The position numbers and the translations under genes are program-made. Below are positions 17,994 through 27,435 of a DNA stretch of 64,000 nucleotides, one piece after another. Below the pieces are notes generated by a model, which searched no databases, had not been told where the DNA came from, and saw only the letters and a program-made list of their open reading frames with translations. Source of the DNA: Nitrospiraceae bacterium (GTDB lineage: Bacteria > Nitrospirota > Nitrospiria > Nitrospirales > Nitrospiraceae); assembly GCA_919902665.1 (NCBI GenBank), contig CAKKRK010000020.1, forward strand, positions 167,201-231,200, in the 5' to 3' direction. Position 1 is the stretch's first letter, and each line of letters starts with the position of its first letter.

Positions 17994-18566
17994 TTAGTTG
18001 ACGACGAAATGGACACTCCTGTTTCTCTGCCTGCAATCGTCGGAATGCTCAAAACACAGCGGACGATCTTTTCCGTAACTTGTTGTCGTCACATCGATGG
18101 AGAGCCCCAGTTCCAGAAGGTAGGACTGTACATTTCGTGCTCGGCGTTCGCCCAGCACGAGATTATACGCCGACGTGCCAAAGTCATCGCCGCGCCCTTC
18201 CAAAAGGAGGCGGGTCGCTCGGTCGTGTTGCAGATGTTTGGCGTTAGCGTCCAAGGCACGCATCGCCTCCATCCTGATTGTGTCTTGATCAAAATCGAAT
18301 AGGACGTCACCAAATGTCTCATGGGCCAGGCCGGTCGCGTTTCGAGAGACAAGCTCAGACTGCATGGCCGGGCTTGTTCGGGAGTCGGTCAGGTGCCTGT
18401 CGTCAGGAGGTATCTCTTTGATCACGGGCTCCTTGATCAGTTCTGATTGAGCCTGCCCCTCTTGCCCCGATTCCGATCCCCACCACCATTTTGCTGCGCA
18501 CCCCTGGAGTAGGAGCATGACGAGGACGAACGTGCTTGATGCCATGACACTGCGAACCTGTCTCAT
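17994..18566 (-). CDS. OmpA-domain lipoprotein, Pal-like
   Basis: 190 residues. A lipoprotein signal ends in LLLQGC (Cys23), followed by a charged linker and an OmpA/MotB-type peptidoglycan-binding domain (about 85-190). That domain has VLFDFDQDTIR, LLLEGRGDDFGTSAYNLVLGERRARNV and a C-terminal RNRSVHFVV. Such proteins hold the outer membrane to peptidoglycan. GGAGGAGG lies directly before the ATG. In Pal the motif is usually GHTDxxG; here it reads GRGDDFG, a variation that still keeps the acidic residue. It stands alone between the ppx operon and the DUF255 fusion gene. Confidence 0.85.
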   Translation of the reverse strand: MRQVRSVMASSTFVLVMLLLQGCAAKWWWGSESGQEGQAQSELIKEPVIKEIPPDDRHLTDSRTSPAMQSELVSRNATGLAHETFGDVLFDFDQDTIRMEAMRALDANAKHLQHDRATRLLLEGRGDDFGTSAYNLVLGERRARNVQSYLLELGLSIDVTTTSYGKDRPLCFEHSDDCRQRNRSVHFVVN

Positions 18567-18599
18567 AGATCCTCCTCCTCAGGAAGGATGAGCCGATTG

Positions 18600-21500
18600 T
18601 TACCGAGGCAGCGTCAGTGCCGCTTCATAGATCGGCTGGGTATCTCTGATCGGTTCCCATCTCAAGATCGCCAATGAATCCTCAACGTACTTCGGCGTCC
18701 GCATACCGTTCAACACGCAGGTCACTCCCGGCGTACTCGTGAGCAGCCACAACATTTTTTGGGAGAGCGACGCGATGCGGTGTGAGGCTGGCAACAGAGG
18801 GTCGATCGTTCGGGCGATTCGTTCTGTCTGCGCATGGCTCCTCAAGATTGCTTCGCGCCGGAATCCACGCAGCAGCGTCAGAAGCTCAGGAATATAGCGT
18901 TGACGCCAGCGTTCCCATTGTTCGGCTCCATCTCCGGAAAGCTGGCGCGTGAGCAGCTGTAAGACCTGGTTGATCTGTGGAGCGATCATGTGGTGTTCGA
19001 TCTGTTCCCAATGTTCGAGCCCCTGTATCTGCGGATGAATGCGATGCAGTTCGGCTGACCAATTGAAGTATTCGGCCGGTGCCGTCTCGGTTCCGGACGA
19101 GGGGATGTTGGGTGCGAGAACAGTTCGGTATTCCTGTTCGAGCACACCCACCGTGCTCAGCTGTTGATCGATATCGATGGGTGGATCTTCGAGCGGGAGA
19201 TTTGCCAGCCTCAACATCCTGTTTGGAGTCACCATGGCATTCAACGGCCGGTTCACGAACACCGCGATTCTGTTCTGGCTCGCATAGTCAAGCACGGTCT
19301 GAAGTTGAGGGCCGGTGTTGGCGGTCCTGGCGGCACCGGCCTCGAGAAGATTCATCGGACATTGAAGCACACGAAAATGATGGGCAGACGCACCGACGGA
19401 TCGGGCTGCGGCTTCAGCGGCTTGCACCATATGCGTGAGCGAGGTCGCTTCCGGATCGTCAGCCGCAGAAGTGACGGTGTTGGACGACACGCCGTAGAAG
19501 CGGAGCCGTCCGGCCGAAACCTGTGTTTCAAAATAGGCAAAGGCTCGTTCAAGTCGCGCATAGAACTCCCCGCGAAGTGCGGTGAGATCAGTTGAACCAC
19601 GATGCTTCGATTCTGAGAGGAAATATTCTGGATTGTGCAGCAGGCAGAGGTCAAGTGTCGCCAGCCCCAAACGATCGAGAGACAACGTCAGTTGGTCCGC
19701 CAAGAATTCAGGATGAATGCAATGCCAAATGCCCTCTCCGTATTTCACCAGTTCAGGGTAGGGGCGGCCGGATTTGTCCTTGGCTTCGGCAAGTTTGAGA
19801 TTCTGCCCCTGGACATATCCGATCTTGGAGACCACGATGATTTCCTCTCGGCGAACCTCACCTGAGGCAGCCAGCTCGGCCAGCACGGAGCCGACTAATC
19901 GCTCGCTGTCGCCATCCGTGTAATTCGTCGAGGTGTCGATGAGATTACAAGACGTTCGCAAGGCTTTTTTCAACGCGTCGCGATAGTCGGCCTGTTGCAT
20001 ATCGACGCGGTATGTTCCGAATCCAAGCCGTGTTGTGGTCAGCCCGGTCGACCCGAGCACTGTAAAGCCTGATGCCAAGCCTGTGTCGCCGTCCCGCGCC
20101 ATTGATCGCGACGCATAGGCCGCCGTACCCTGGATCGTGGCGTGCCCTGGAAGGCTGATCCCTTGCAACAGCGTTGGTTCCGTTCCATGCTCGCTCGGCA
20201 CAGTCTGGTCAGCCTGCAACGCCGCTGAGACCACACGGGGATCGGTGATTGGTTGCCGGCAGCTGTAATTTCGACAGATGTACAGTGTCGGCTTGCCGGA
20301 TAGGGCTGGACGGTCTCGCAAGAGTGGAAGCGAAGAGGGGTGCCCTGGAGCACCCGTTGCCACGATGCGGTTGGGAAGATAACACTGTGCCACCGCCTCA
20401 CGGATGGCACGAAGGTCATCGTGCAACTCATGACCTACGAGGGCCAGTTCCACTGGTCCTTCGATCAGAAAATCGACCACGGCCAGACTCTTCGCGAAGG
20501 CGCGCGGGTAGCGGGTCAGTTGCCGACCGTAGGCGCGTGTGGCAGCGATGGCTGCGTGGCGCCAATCGTCACGATCAAAGTGGAAGGACAGTCGGGCCAG
20601 TGCGGACGCGGCGACAGCGTTGGCGCTGGGCGTGGCTCCGTCCGTGCCCTCCCGGTGTCGGAGAATGAGGGATTCATGGTGTGTCGCCGTCGTGAAAAAT
20701 CCGCCTCGTTCATGGTCCATAAAGTCACTGATCAGGTACTCCGCCAGTCGTGCGGCTGCCTGGAGATACGATTCGGATGAACCGGCTTCATAGAGATCCA
20801 GCAATCCCTCTGTCAGGTATGCGTAGTCTTCAAGATAGGCGTCGAGATGGGCGCGCTCGCCGCGCGAGGTGCGCAGTAAGCGGCCGTCCGGCTTGGCATG
20901 ACGGTGTAGCAGAAAGTCAGCCGTCCGTTGGGCACTCTTGAGATAGGCGGCGTTTCCGAAGACCCTGGCTGCCTCGGCCATGGCCGACAGCATCATGCCG
21001 TTCCAGGAGGTAATCACCTTGTCATCCAGACCCGGGGGGATACGATGTCGGCGTGCTTTGTACAACAGGGGCTTCGCACGGGGCACGATTTCCATCAACT
21101 CGTCGGTGGTCAGATTCAGCTGCCTGGCCACGTCTTCAAGAGGTCGAAGCCGATTGGGGATGTTCGTATGTTCCCAATTGCCTGACTCCGTGATGTCGTA
21201 GAGTGCGCAGAACCGCCGTGCATCCTCGTCGTTCTTAAGGACGTCCTGTACCTTGGTAGGGGTCCAAACAAAGAATTTTCCTTCGACGCCTTCGGAGTCG
21301 GCATCTGTCGACGAATAGAAGCCGCCTTCCGGTCCAGTCATTTCCCTGCAGACATAGTCAAGAACCTCGGTGGCCACCTGTCGATAGAGCGGCTTCTTGG
21401 TGACCTGATAGGCTTCGACATACACGCGGGCCAGGAGCGCATTGTCATACAGCATTTTTTCAAAATGCGGCACCAGCCACCGTGCGTCGGTCGAATAGCG

Positions 21501-22277
21501 TGCAAAGCCGCCGCCGATGTGGTCGTAGATCCCTCCGGCCGCCATCATGTCGAGGGTCTTGGTCACCATTGTGAGTGTATGCGGATTTCCCGAGCGTCGG
21601 TGACTCCGGAGTAAGAACGACAATCCCATCGCCGGGGGAAACTTGGGCGCCGTGCCGAACCCGCCGTGGGTTTCGTCGAAGTCCTCCGTGAATTGGACGA
21701 CCGCTTCTTCAAGCACCGATTCGCTGATGGAGATGGGGGAGGGGGGCTGTTTTGAACTGTGCAACTGGGCCGTCAGTTCTTTGGCCTGATCCTGGACTTC
21801 GGAGGGACGTGTTTCCCAATAGTCAGCAATCTTCTTCAGGACGGAGCCGAAGCCAGGCCGTCCCCACCGGTCTTCAGGAGGAAAATACGTGCCTGTAAAA
21901 AATGGCTCTTGCGCGGGTGTCAGAAACACCGTCATCGGCCAGCCTCCCTGACCATGATTCATCGCGACGGTGGCGGCCATATAGATCTCATCGAGATCAG
22001 GCCGTTCTTCCCGGTCGACCTTGACGCAGACAAACCATCGATTCATGAGCTCCGCAATCGCCTCGTTCTCGAACGACTCCCGTTCCATGACATGGCACCA
22101 GTGGCAGGCGGAATAGCCGATCGAGAGCAGAATGGGACGATTCTTTGTCTTCGCTAACTGCAGCGCTTCCGGCCCCCATGGATACCAATCGACGGGGTTG
22201 TGTGCATGCTGAAGGAGGTAGGGACTGGTTTCATGGATCAGTCGATTCGGGGGTCGTGTAGTGGTAGAGATTGACAT
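18600..22277 (-). CDS. DUF255 (YyaL/SPATA20-like) thioredoxin-domain protein fused to aldo/keto reductase
   Basis: A 1225-residue two-part protein. Residues 1 to about 690 match YyaL/SPATA20: a thioredoxin-like start with Cys58-His-Trp-Cys61, then an (alpha/alpha)6-barrel of the N-acylglucosamine-epimerase type. Residues about 738-1225 match aldo/keto reductases, with [18 protein letters not shown] and a probable catalytic set of Asp781, Tyr786 (STNYTDG), Lys818 (VSKIGY) and His881 (LLHNPEYF). YyaL proteins are usually about 680 residues and free-standing. The stretch between the parts (690-737) has no recognised motif. Function is unknown for YyaL; the fusion suggests a redox or carbohydrate-linked task. 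No frame break was seen across the junction. Confidence 0.85.
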   Translation of the reverse strand: MSISTTTRPPNRLIHETSPYLLQHAHNPVDWYPWGPEALQLAKTKNRPILLSIGYSACHWCHVMERESFENEAIAELMNRWFVCVKVDREERPDLDEIYMAATVAMNHGQGGWPMTVFLTPAQEPFFTGTYFPPEDRWGRPGFGSVLKKIADYWETRPSEVQDQAKELTAQLHSSKQPPSPISISESVLEEAVVQFTEDFDETHGGFGTAPKFPPAMGLSFLLRSHRRSGNPHTLTMVTKTLDMMAAGGIYDHIGGGFARYSTDARWLVPHFEKMLYDNALLARVYVEAYQVTKKPLYRQVATEVLDYVCREMTGPEGGFYSSTDADSEGVEGKFFVWTPTKVQDVLKNDEDARRFCALYDITESGNWEHTNIPNRLRPLEDVARQLNLTTDELMEIVPRAKPLLYKARRHRIPPGLDDKVITSWNGMMLSAMAEAARVFGNAAYLKSAQRTADFLLHRHAKPDGRLLRTSRGERAHLDAYLEDYAYLTEGLLDLYEAGSSESYLQAAARLAEYLISDFMDHERGGFFTTATHHESLILRHREGTDGATPSANAVAASALARLSFHFDRDDWRHAAIAATRAYGRQLTRYPRAFAKSLAVVDFLIEGPVELALVGHELHDDLRAIREAVAQCYLPNRIVATGAPGHPSSLPLLRDRPALSGKPTLYICRNYSCRQPITDPRVVSAALQADQTVPSEHGTEPTLLQGISLPGHATIQGTAAYASRSMARDGDTGLASGFTVLGSTGLTTTRLGFGTYRVDMQQADYRDALKKALRTSCNLIDTSTNYTDGDSERLVGSVLAELAASGEVRREEIIVVSKIGYVQGQNLKLAEAKDKSGRPYPELVKYGEGIWHCIHPEFLADQLTLSLDRLGLATLDLCLLHNPEYFLSESKHRGSTDLTALRGEFYARLERAFAYFETQVSAGRLRFYGVSSNTVTSAADDPEATSLTHMVQAAEAAARSVGASAHHFRVLQCPMNLLEAGAARTANTGPQLQTVLDYASQNRIAVFVNRPLNAMVTPNRMLRLANLPLEDPPIDIDQQLSTVGVLEQEYRTVLAPNIPSSGTETAPAEYFNWSAELHRIHPQIQGLEHWEQIEHHMIAPQINQVLQLLTRQLSGDGAEQWERWRQRYIPELLTLLRGFRREAILRSHAQTERIARTIDPLLPASHRIASLSQKMLWLLTSTPGVTCVLNGMRTPKYVEDSLAILRWEPIRDTQPIYEAALTLPR

Positions 22278-22412
22278 GGGGGCACCCTAGCATCGTGGCG
22301 AGAACAGCGTCAACGGATTGAGGGGTGAGGCGTGGGTGAGTGAGTACGGATGGGGTCTTACCGCTCTTGCCCTGCGTGGAAGTTATGATACGCTAGGCAA
22401 CGGAGGCATTGC

Positions 22413-23855
22413 ATGAGAGACATTGGCCCCTATTCGAACTACCGCTTGACGGTTCGCCTCGAACTCGCAAACAAGCCCGGCATCTTTGCCAGAGTGGCGG
22501 CACTCTTGGCGGAAGAACAGGCCAATCTCGGCGCCGTCGATCTTGTGTCGGCGACCAAGACCCGCATGGTTCGAGATATGACATTCGACGTGCAGAACGA
22601 GGAGCATGGCGAAAAAGTCGTCGCCCGGCTGGGCGAGCTGCCCGACGTGACCGTACTGTCGGCGTCCGATCGTATTTTCTTGCTGCATCTCGGGGGGAAG
22701 ATTCGAGTGGAGGGGAAATATCCCATCCGTACCCGGAATGTCCTGTCGATGGTGTATACCCCGGGTGTCGGTCGTGTCTCCCGCGCAATCGCACAAGACA
22801 AGTCCAAAGTGTATACCTTTACGTGTAAGAGCAACAGTGTCGCGGTGGTCTCGGACGGGTCCGCGGTGTTGGGGTTGGGCAATCTTGGCCCGGAGGCAGC
22901 TCTCCCGGTCATGGAAGGCAAGGTGATGCTCTTTAAAGAGCTGGCCGGTATCGATGCCTGGCCCATCTGTGTGAATACGCAGGACCCAGATGAGATTGTG
23001 CGTATCGTGCAAGGAATTTCGCCAGGATTTGGCGGCATCAATTTGGAAGACATCAGTGCTCCGCGGTGCTTTGAGATTGAACAGAAGCTAAAACAATCGC
23101 TCGACATTCCGGTGATGCATGATGATCAGCATGGCACGGCCGTGGTGCTCCTGGCTGCATTGACGAATGCGCTCCGGGTCACGGGCAAACAACTAGATCA
23201 GGTTCGCATTGTCGTCAATGGCCTTGGCGCTGCGGGAACGGCGTGCTGTCGAATGTTGTTGGCCGCCGGTGCGGCACATGTGCTGGGATGCGACAAGGAG
23301 GGCATCATCTTGTGTGGGGAGGCTGAGCAACTACGGGCCTGCCGAACCGATCTTCGTGCCTGTTTGACGCGCGACAGTCCCAAAGGCACATTGCGTGATG
23401 CGCTGAAAGGCGCCGATGTGTTTATCGGTCTGTCCGTCGGCAATGTGGTGACTGCTGCTGATCTCGATCTGATGGCTCCGGGTCGAATCGTCTTTGCGTT
23501 GGCAAATCCAGATCCGGAGGTTGCGCCGGAGTTAGGGGTCACGCACGCCGCGATTTTCGCAACCGGCCGATCGGATTATCCGAACCAGATCAACAATGCG
23601 CTTGCGTTTCCCGGGATCTTTCGGGGCGCACTCGATGTTCAGGCCAGCGAGATCAATGAAGCCATGAAGTTGGCTGCCGCGCAGGCCATCGCCCACGTGA
23701 TTCCAGAGGGCACCTTGAGCGAAGACTACATTATTCCCAGCGTGTTTGATAAAGCAGTCGTTCCTTGTGTTGCGCGGGCCGTCGCCGCTGCGGCGCGAGC
23801 CAGCGGGGTCGCCAGAAGACGGGCAAAAGCGGACGATCCACCTATTCTTGAGTAA
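22413..23855 (+). CDS. NAD(P)-dependent malic enzyme with N-terminal ACT domain
   Basis: 480 residues. An ACT-like regulatory domain (1 to about 85, YRLTVRLELANKPGIFARV) precedes the malic enzyme core, with SMVYTPGVG, NLEDISAPRCFEIE and PVMHDDQHGTA as catalytic and metal-binding motifs and VNGLGAAGTA as the dinucleotide-binding loop. It converts malate to pyruvate and CO2. With the pyruvate carboxylase genes at 39-43 kb it links C3 and C4 acids. GGAGG lies seven bases before the ATG. The ACT domain suggests control by a small ligand, perhaps an amino acid. Cofactor choice (NAD or NADP) cannot be told. Confidence 0.9.
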   Translation: MRDIGPYSNYRLTVRLELANKPGIFARVAALLAEEQANLGAVDLVSATKTRMVRDMTFDVQNEEHGEKVVARLGELPDVTVLSASDRIFLLHLGGKIRVEGKYPIRTRNVLSMVYTPGVGRVSRAIAQDKSKVYTFTCKSNSVAVVSDGSAVLGLGNLGPEAALPVMEGKVMLFKELAGIDAWPICVNTQDPDEIVRIVQGISPGFGGINLEDISAPRCFEIEQKLKQSLDIPVMHDDQHGTAVVLLAALTNALRVTGKQLDQVRIVVNGLGAAGTACCRMLLAAGAAHVLGCDKEGIILCGEAEQLRACRTDLRACLTRDSPKGTLRDALKGADVFIGLSVGNVVTAADLDLMAPGRIVFALANPDPEVAPELGVTHAAIFATGRSDYPNQINNALAFPGIFRGALDVQASEINEAMKLAAAQAIAHVIPEGTLSEDYIIPSVFDKAVVPCVARAVAAAARASGVARRRAKADDPPILE

Positions 23856-23955
23856 ACTCCACTTTTGTGACCAGGGTAACCATTCCTTGACGACGGCCTT
23901 CTGGCTGTCGATCCGGCTGTGGTACAATGCGCCTTCTTTGAAGGCTGGGGGGGCC

Positions 23956-24585
23956 ATGCCGTTCTCGACTGCGAAGTTTCTGAAATTCCGAAGCGGCATG
24001 CAGAAACGCATCGGTTCACTCCGTTCAAAGACGGAAGACAGCTTGGAATTTGCCGTTGATACGATGATGGAAGAGCGAGTGGATGGGTTCTTCCAGGTCG
24101 AACAGGGGCTTGAGGAAGTCATCAAGTCCCTCATCGAGATCGAAGAAGAATTGGAGGTCGTTCGGGACCTGAGCGGTGCCATGCGTCTGGAATCCAGACT
24201 GGAGTTCGTCGAAGACCGGTGGGATGAATTCGACAGCGAAATTCGTGAACGTCCTCGACGGCGTCGTAAGCGGGTCAGTCTCGCCGATATGCTCAAGGCC
24301 GCGAGCGGATCCGGACCGTTGTCGGAGAGCCCACATGCCGTGACCAACGCCGTGGATGCCTATGCGATCATGGGGGTGGAGTTCGGCAGTTCACTCGCCG
24401 ACGTCACAGCCGCCTTTCGAATCAAGGCGAAACAGTTGCATCCGGATGCGAACAACGGCGATCGTAGTTCAGAACCGGAACTCCGCCGCATGTTGGAAGC
24501 CTATCAGTTTCTCAAAGAATATCTCAGCCTCAGCAATACGGAACCGATGTCGCCCCCGGATCGCTCCTACAGCCCGTCTGAGTGA
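23956..24585 (+). CDS. Protein with C-terminal J domain (DnaJ-like)
   Basis: 209 residues from the ATG at 23956; the frame is open further upstream but overlaps the malic enzyme. The N-terminal 120 residues are charged and probably alpha-helical (MQKRIGSLRSKTEDSLEFAVDTMMEERVDGFFQVEQGLEEV), with an Arg-rich stretch near 100. The C-terminal 70 residues form a J domain with the HPD motif (KQLHPDANNG), which stimulates DnaK ATPase. No zinc finger or client-binding domain is seen, so it is a specialised co-chaperone, not DnaJ itself. It ends 12 bases before the RNase D gene. Confidence 0.78.
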   Translation: MPFSTAKFLKFRSGMQKRIGSLRSKTEDSLEFAVDTMMEERVDGFFQVEQGLEEVIKSLIEIEEELEVVRDLSGAMRLESRLEFVEDRWDEFDSEIRERPRRRRKRVSLADMLKAASGSGPLSESPHAVTNAVDAYAIMGVEFGSSLADVTAAFRIKAKQLHPDANNGDRSSEPELRRMLEAYQFLKEYLSLSNTEPMSPPDRSYSPSE

Positions 24586-24597
24586 GGCACTTGTACG

Positions 24598-25803
24598 ATG
24601 ACCACCCCACAGCACTACATCACAAGCGCACCTGCACTCAACGAATTGTGCGAGCAATTGCGGGACAGCCCTCGCCTCGCGCTCGATACGGAATTCGTGG
24701 GGGAAGAGACGTTTGTGCCGAAGCTCGAGCTTATTCAAGTTGCGACCGAACACACCGCCGCCATTATCGATTTTCCAGCCGTTCTCTCCGGGGGCGCCCT
24801 CGATGGGTTCTGGGAGATTGTCTGCGATGAGCGGGTTCAGAAGGTCGTGCATGCCGGACGGCAAGACCTGGATCTTTTTGCCGTCCATGCTGGGCAAATC
24901 CCGAAACCGTTCTTCGACACCCAGATTGCCGCAGCGATGGTCGGCTTCGGGCCTCAAGTCGCCTATGCCAACCTGGTCCAACGGGTGCATGGAAAGAGGC
25001 TGGACAAAGCCCATACCTTTACGAATTGGAGTGCTCGCCCGTTGTCCCACGATCAACTAGCCTATGCGTTGGAGGATGTGACGTTTTTGTTGGCCATCCA
25101 TGACCATCTGCACGGTCGGCTGTCGAAACTTGGAAGGCTCCAGTGGGTGGATGAAGAGTTCTCTCGTCTTGAAGGGGCCGTCGGCGAGACTCGTCGTGAG
25201 CCGCAAGAACGCTACCAGCGCATACGAGGATGGGATCAACTCAAGCCCAAATCCGCCGTGGTGCTTCGGGAACTTGCCACGTGGCGCGAAGGGGAAGCGA
25301 AACGGAGAAATGTGCCACGCAGTCGGGTCGTCCGGGATGAAGTGCTGCTTCAGCTGGCGCGACAACCTCCACGACATCAGGATGAGTTGCGCAACGTGAG
25401 AGGTCTCCATCCGTCAGAAGTCGATCGCAATGGAGAGTCGATACTCGCAGCGATTTGCGCGGCACTTGCACTTCCACCCTCGGCGTGGCCGGTGCTCAGC
25501 AGGGAGCGAAAGCCTGAGCCGGAAGCAAACGGGTTTGTCGAGCTGTTGCAGGCGATCGTCAAGGCGCGCGCGCTGGAAGAAGAGATTGCGCCGACCTTAT
25601 TGGCGACCACGGCCGACCTCCAGGAGTTAGTCGAGGCCAAGACAAATCGATCGGCTCTGGATCTCCCACTCCTGAGGGGATGGAGACGAGTCTTGGTAGG
25701 CGAGCTATTACTAGATGCGCTGGACGGGAAGGTCGCTCTCACTATTGATCAACACACCAGGACGATTCGGTGGTCGCCCTCAGAGCCTGTCTCCGATCGC
25801 TGA
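24598..25803 (+). CDS. rnd: Ribonuclease D
   Basis: 401 residues. The DEDD-y exonuclease domain (1 to about 180) shows Asp30 and Glu32 (LALDTEFV), Asp90 (HAGRQDLDLF), and Tyr156 with Asp160 (YALEDVTFL). An HRDC domain follows at about 215-285. RNase D trims 3' ends of tRNA precursors and other stable RNAs. A GAGG site precedes the ATG. The C-terminal 100 residues are less conserved, as usual. It is probably co-transcribed with the upstream J-domain gene. Confidence 0.92.
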   Translation: MTTPQHYITSAPALNELCEQLRDSPRLALDTEFVGEETFVPKLELIQVATEHTAAIIDFPAVLSGGALDGFWEIVCDERVQKVVHAGRQDLDLFAVHAGQIPKPFFDTQIAAAMVGFGPQVAYANLVQRVHGKRLDKAHTFTNWSARPLSHDQLAYALEDVTFLLAIHDHLHGRLSKLGRLQWVDEEFSRLEGAVGETRREPQERYQRIRGWDQLKPKSAVVLRELATWREGEAKRRNVPRSRVVRDEVLLQLARQPPRHQDELRNVRGLHPSEVDRNGESILAAICAALALPPSAWPVLSRERKPEPEANGFVELLQAIVKARALEEEIAPTLLATTADLQELVEAKTNRSALDLPLLRGWRRVLVGELLLDALDGKVALTIDQHTRTIRWSPSEPVSDR

Positions 25804-25866
25804 GTGATCCCGCTTGCGTGGAATTCCGTCTCCGATCGCGCGTCATGGAGGTTCGGAGTCCAGAAC

Positions 25867-26217
25867 CTACAAGAGCTTTTTTATCGAGTCCGCCGGTCTT
25901 GCCAGCACTGCCTGGTCGCCTTTTTCCACGATCGGACGTTGAATCAGATCTGGGTGTTTCACCATCAGGTCGAGCAGCGCATCGTCGGAGAGCTGTGTCT
26001 TTGCCAAGCCAAGCTCGCGGTACAGATCTTCCTTGGTTCTGAGTACGTCTTTGGGGGAGAGGCCGGCTTTCTTTAAGATGGCTTTTAACTGTGCTTTGGT
26101 AAATGATTGCTCGTAGTAGTTGATGGCCCTGAAGGGTTTGCCGCTGTCTTTGAGCATCTGTACAGCTTGTCGGCACGTCGTGCAGGTCGGTTTGTGATAA
26201 ATCGTGATATCTGCCAT
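25867..26217 (-). CDS. ArsC/Spx-family thioredoxin-fold protein (glutaredoxin-like arsenate reductase family)
   Basis: 116 residues from the ATG at 26217, which has AAGGAG at ideal spacing. An N-terminal CxxC (YHKPTCTTCRQAV) and the ArsC-family middle (INYYEQSFTKAQLKAILKKAGLSPKDVLRTKE) and end (HPDLIQRPIV) are present. Members reduce arsenate or act as redox or transcription regulators. The CxxC instead of a lone Cys, and a lack of ars genes nearby, make a general thiol-redox role as likely as arsenate reduction. Confidence 0.85.
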   Translation of the reverse strand: MADITIYHKPTCTTCRQAVQMLKDSGKPFRAINYYEQSFTKAQLKAILKKAGLSPKDVLRTKEDLYRELGLAKTQLSDDALLDLMVKHPDLIQRPIVEKGDQAVLARPADSIKKLL

Positions 26218-26309
26218 AGTCACTCCTTGGTGAGAAGACGCGTCTTGACGAATGTTTTCAGTCTATGTATTAGATCTCGGTCGGTGATGTTTTTGCAACA
26301 GGGTCCTGT

Positions 26310-26678
26310 ATGCCGTGGGTTGGAACCAGCTCTGCCGGTCAGTTCGCGTGTGCCACTGCCTCCCATCGAACACTAAAGGATCTCCGCATCAAGCGTAAAG
26401 GGCAGCCGGTCTTTGTCCTTGGGCATATGCTTGCTCGCAAAGGACAGGAAGCGACGTTCGAAGCCTTCAACGACCGACTCGCCGTGGTCAAGTTCAGTGA
26501 CGAGGGGCTGGTCGGGTATGACCCACGAGAGCTCCTACTTCCGACCGAACTCGATGAGCACGGCGTTCCCTATTTTGAGATCCGATCCTGCCTATCCTGT
26601 GGGATACTCTTCCCCCTCACCCTAGAGGAACGCGAGTCAGATCAGGAACCGGAGCAGTGCCCAGACTGTACCATCTGA
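26310..26678 (+). CDS. Small zinc-ribbon-like protein, function unknown
   Basis: 122 residues by the longest frame, and the start is unsure: an internal ATG at 26427 would give 83 residues. The C-terminus has two Cys pairs (SCLSCGILFP, about 23 residues, then QCPDC), a typical treble-clef or zinc-ribbon pattern. The middle (FNDRLAVVKFSDEGLVGYDPREL) looks like a compact beta domain. No family is recognised. It ends 16 bases before the palindromic repeat at 26694. Confidence 0.55.
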   Translation: MPWVGTSSAGQFACATASHRTLKDLRIKRKGQPVFVLGHMLARKGQEATFEAFNDRLAVVKFSDEGLVGYDPRELLLPTELDEHGVPYFEIRSCLSCGILFPLTLEERESDQEPEQCPDCTI

Positions 26679-26693
26679 CGATCAGCATTACCC

Positions 26694-26882
26694 ACAGGAT
26701 GTTCAAAAAGGCCTTCCAGCAAGGCCGCAGCAAGCGAAGAGACGAGGAGGTACATACCAAGCTTCGCTTGAACCGCTCGCTTCGATCATATGCGAGCGGA
26801 TAAGTATTTTGCCTTCGCCTTCCCGTACGTTGAGACTCTGAGCGACGCGAGAACGACGCTGGAGGAATTTTTCAACATCCTG
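26694..26882. repeat. 189-bp palindromic intergenic repeat (MITE-like)
   Basis: The ends are imperfect inverted repeats: ACAGGATGTTCAAAAA at the left and TTTTTCAACATCCTGT at the right (26867-26882). The similarity continues inwards for about 28 bases. A central hairpin (CCGCTCGC at 26773-26780, GCGAGCGG at 26792-26799) lies in the middle. It fills the space between two convergent genes, has no reading frame, and could fold into a long cruciform. It has the layout of a miniature inverted-repeat element or a bidirectional terminator. No second copy was noticed in this window. Confidence 0.75.
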
Positions 26883-26889
26883 TCAGATG

Positions 26890-27282
26890 CTAATCGACAA
26901 AGGGGGCCACTTCCAAGGCCTTTTTGAGCAGGCAATCTCCCGCATAGCCCTGTAACATCATCGGGAGCATGGCCCCGTCGATGGCGCGCACCGAGTGGAT
27001 CCGGAATCCCTCTGAAGACTTCTGGCCTTCGAGTTTGAGCGCATGGCAGATTTCCAATTGTTTCCAGGCTAAATTGGACAGGATATGATCGGATGCCAGC
27101 AGCTTCATGTCAGTGACCGATCCATCGATTGCGACTTTCGCAGGAACCCGTGTTTTATCTTTGGGAAGCTCGCTGACGACGGCGAACGCGACAATCTCTT
27201 CTTCTATTCCGGCGGAGGTCGTGTGCGCGACGCCGACCAGCAGGATGAGAATGCTACAGAGGAGGAAGGCTGGGTGTCTCAT
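26890..27282 (-). CDS. Exported small protein, function unknown
   Basis: 130 residues with a clear signal peptide (1 to about 24, LLCSILILLVGVAHTTSAG). The start is fixed by GAGGGATGTG before the ATG. The mature part is mixed alpha/beta with two Cys (EICHALK and GDCLLKK) that might pair in the periplasm. No family is recognised. It stands divergent from citrate synthase and adjoins the palindromic repeat. Confidence 0.65.
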   Translation of the reverse strand: MRHPAFLLCSILILLVGVAHTTSAGIEEEIVAFAVVSELPKDKTRVPAKVAIDGSVTDMKLLASDHILSNLAWKQLEICHALKLEGQKSSEGFRIHSVRAIDGAMLPMMLQGYAGDCLLKKALEVAPFVD

Positions 27283-27435
27283 TCACATCCCTCGTTCATC
27301 ACCTCGTCCGGCCCTCGTTGTCGATGGGCTTTGAATTCAGTATGCCAAGCACGATTTTCCATTGCAAGAATGACGTACAGTCATGTTAGGGTAAAAAGAG
27401 CTACCACAAGAGTTCTACTCATGTGAGGATACATC

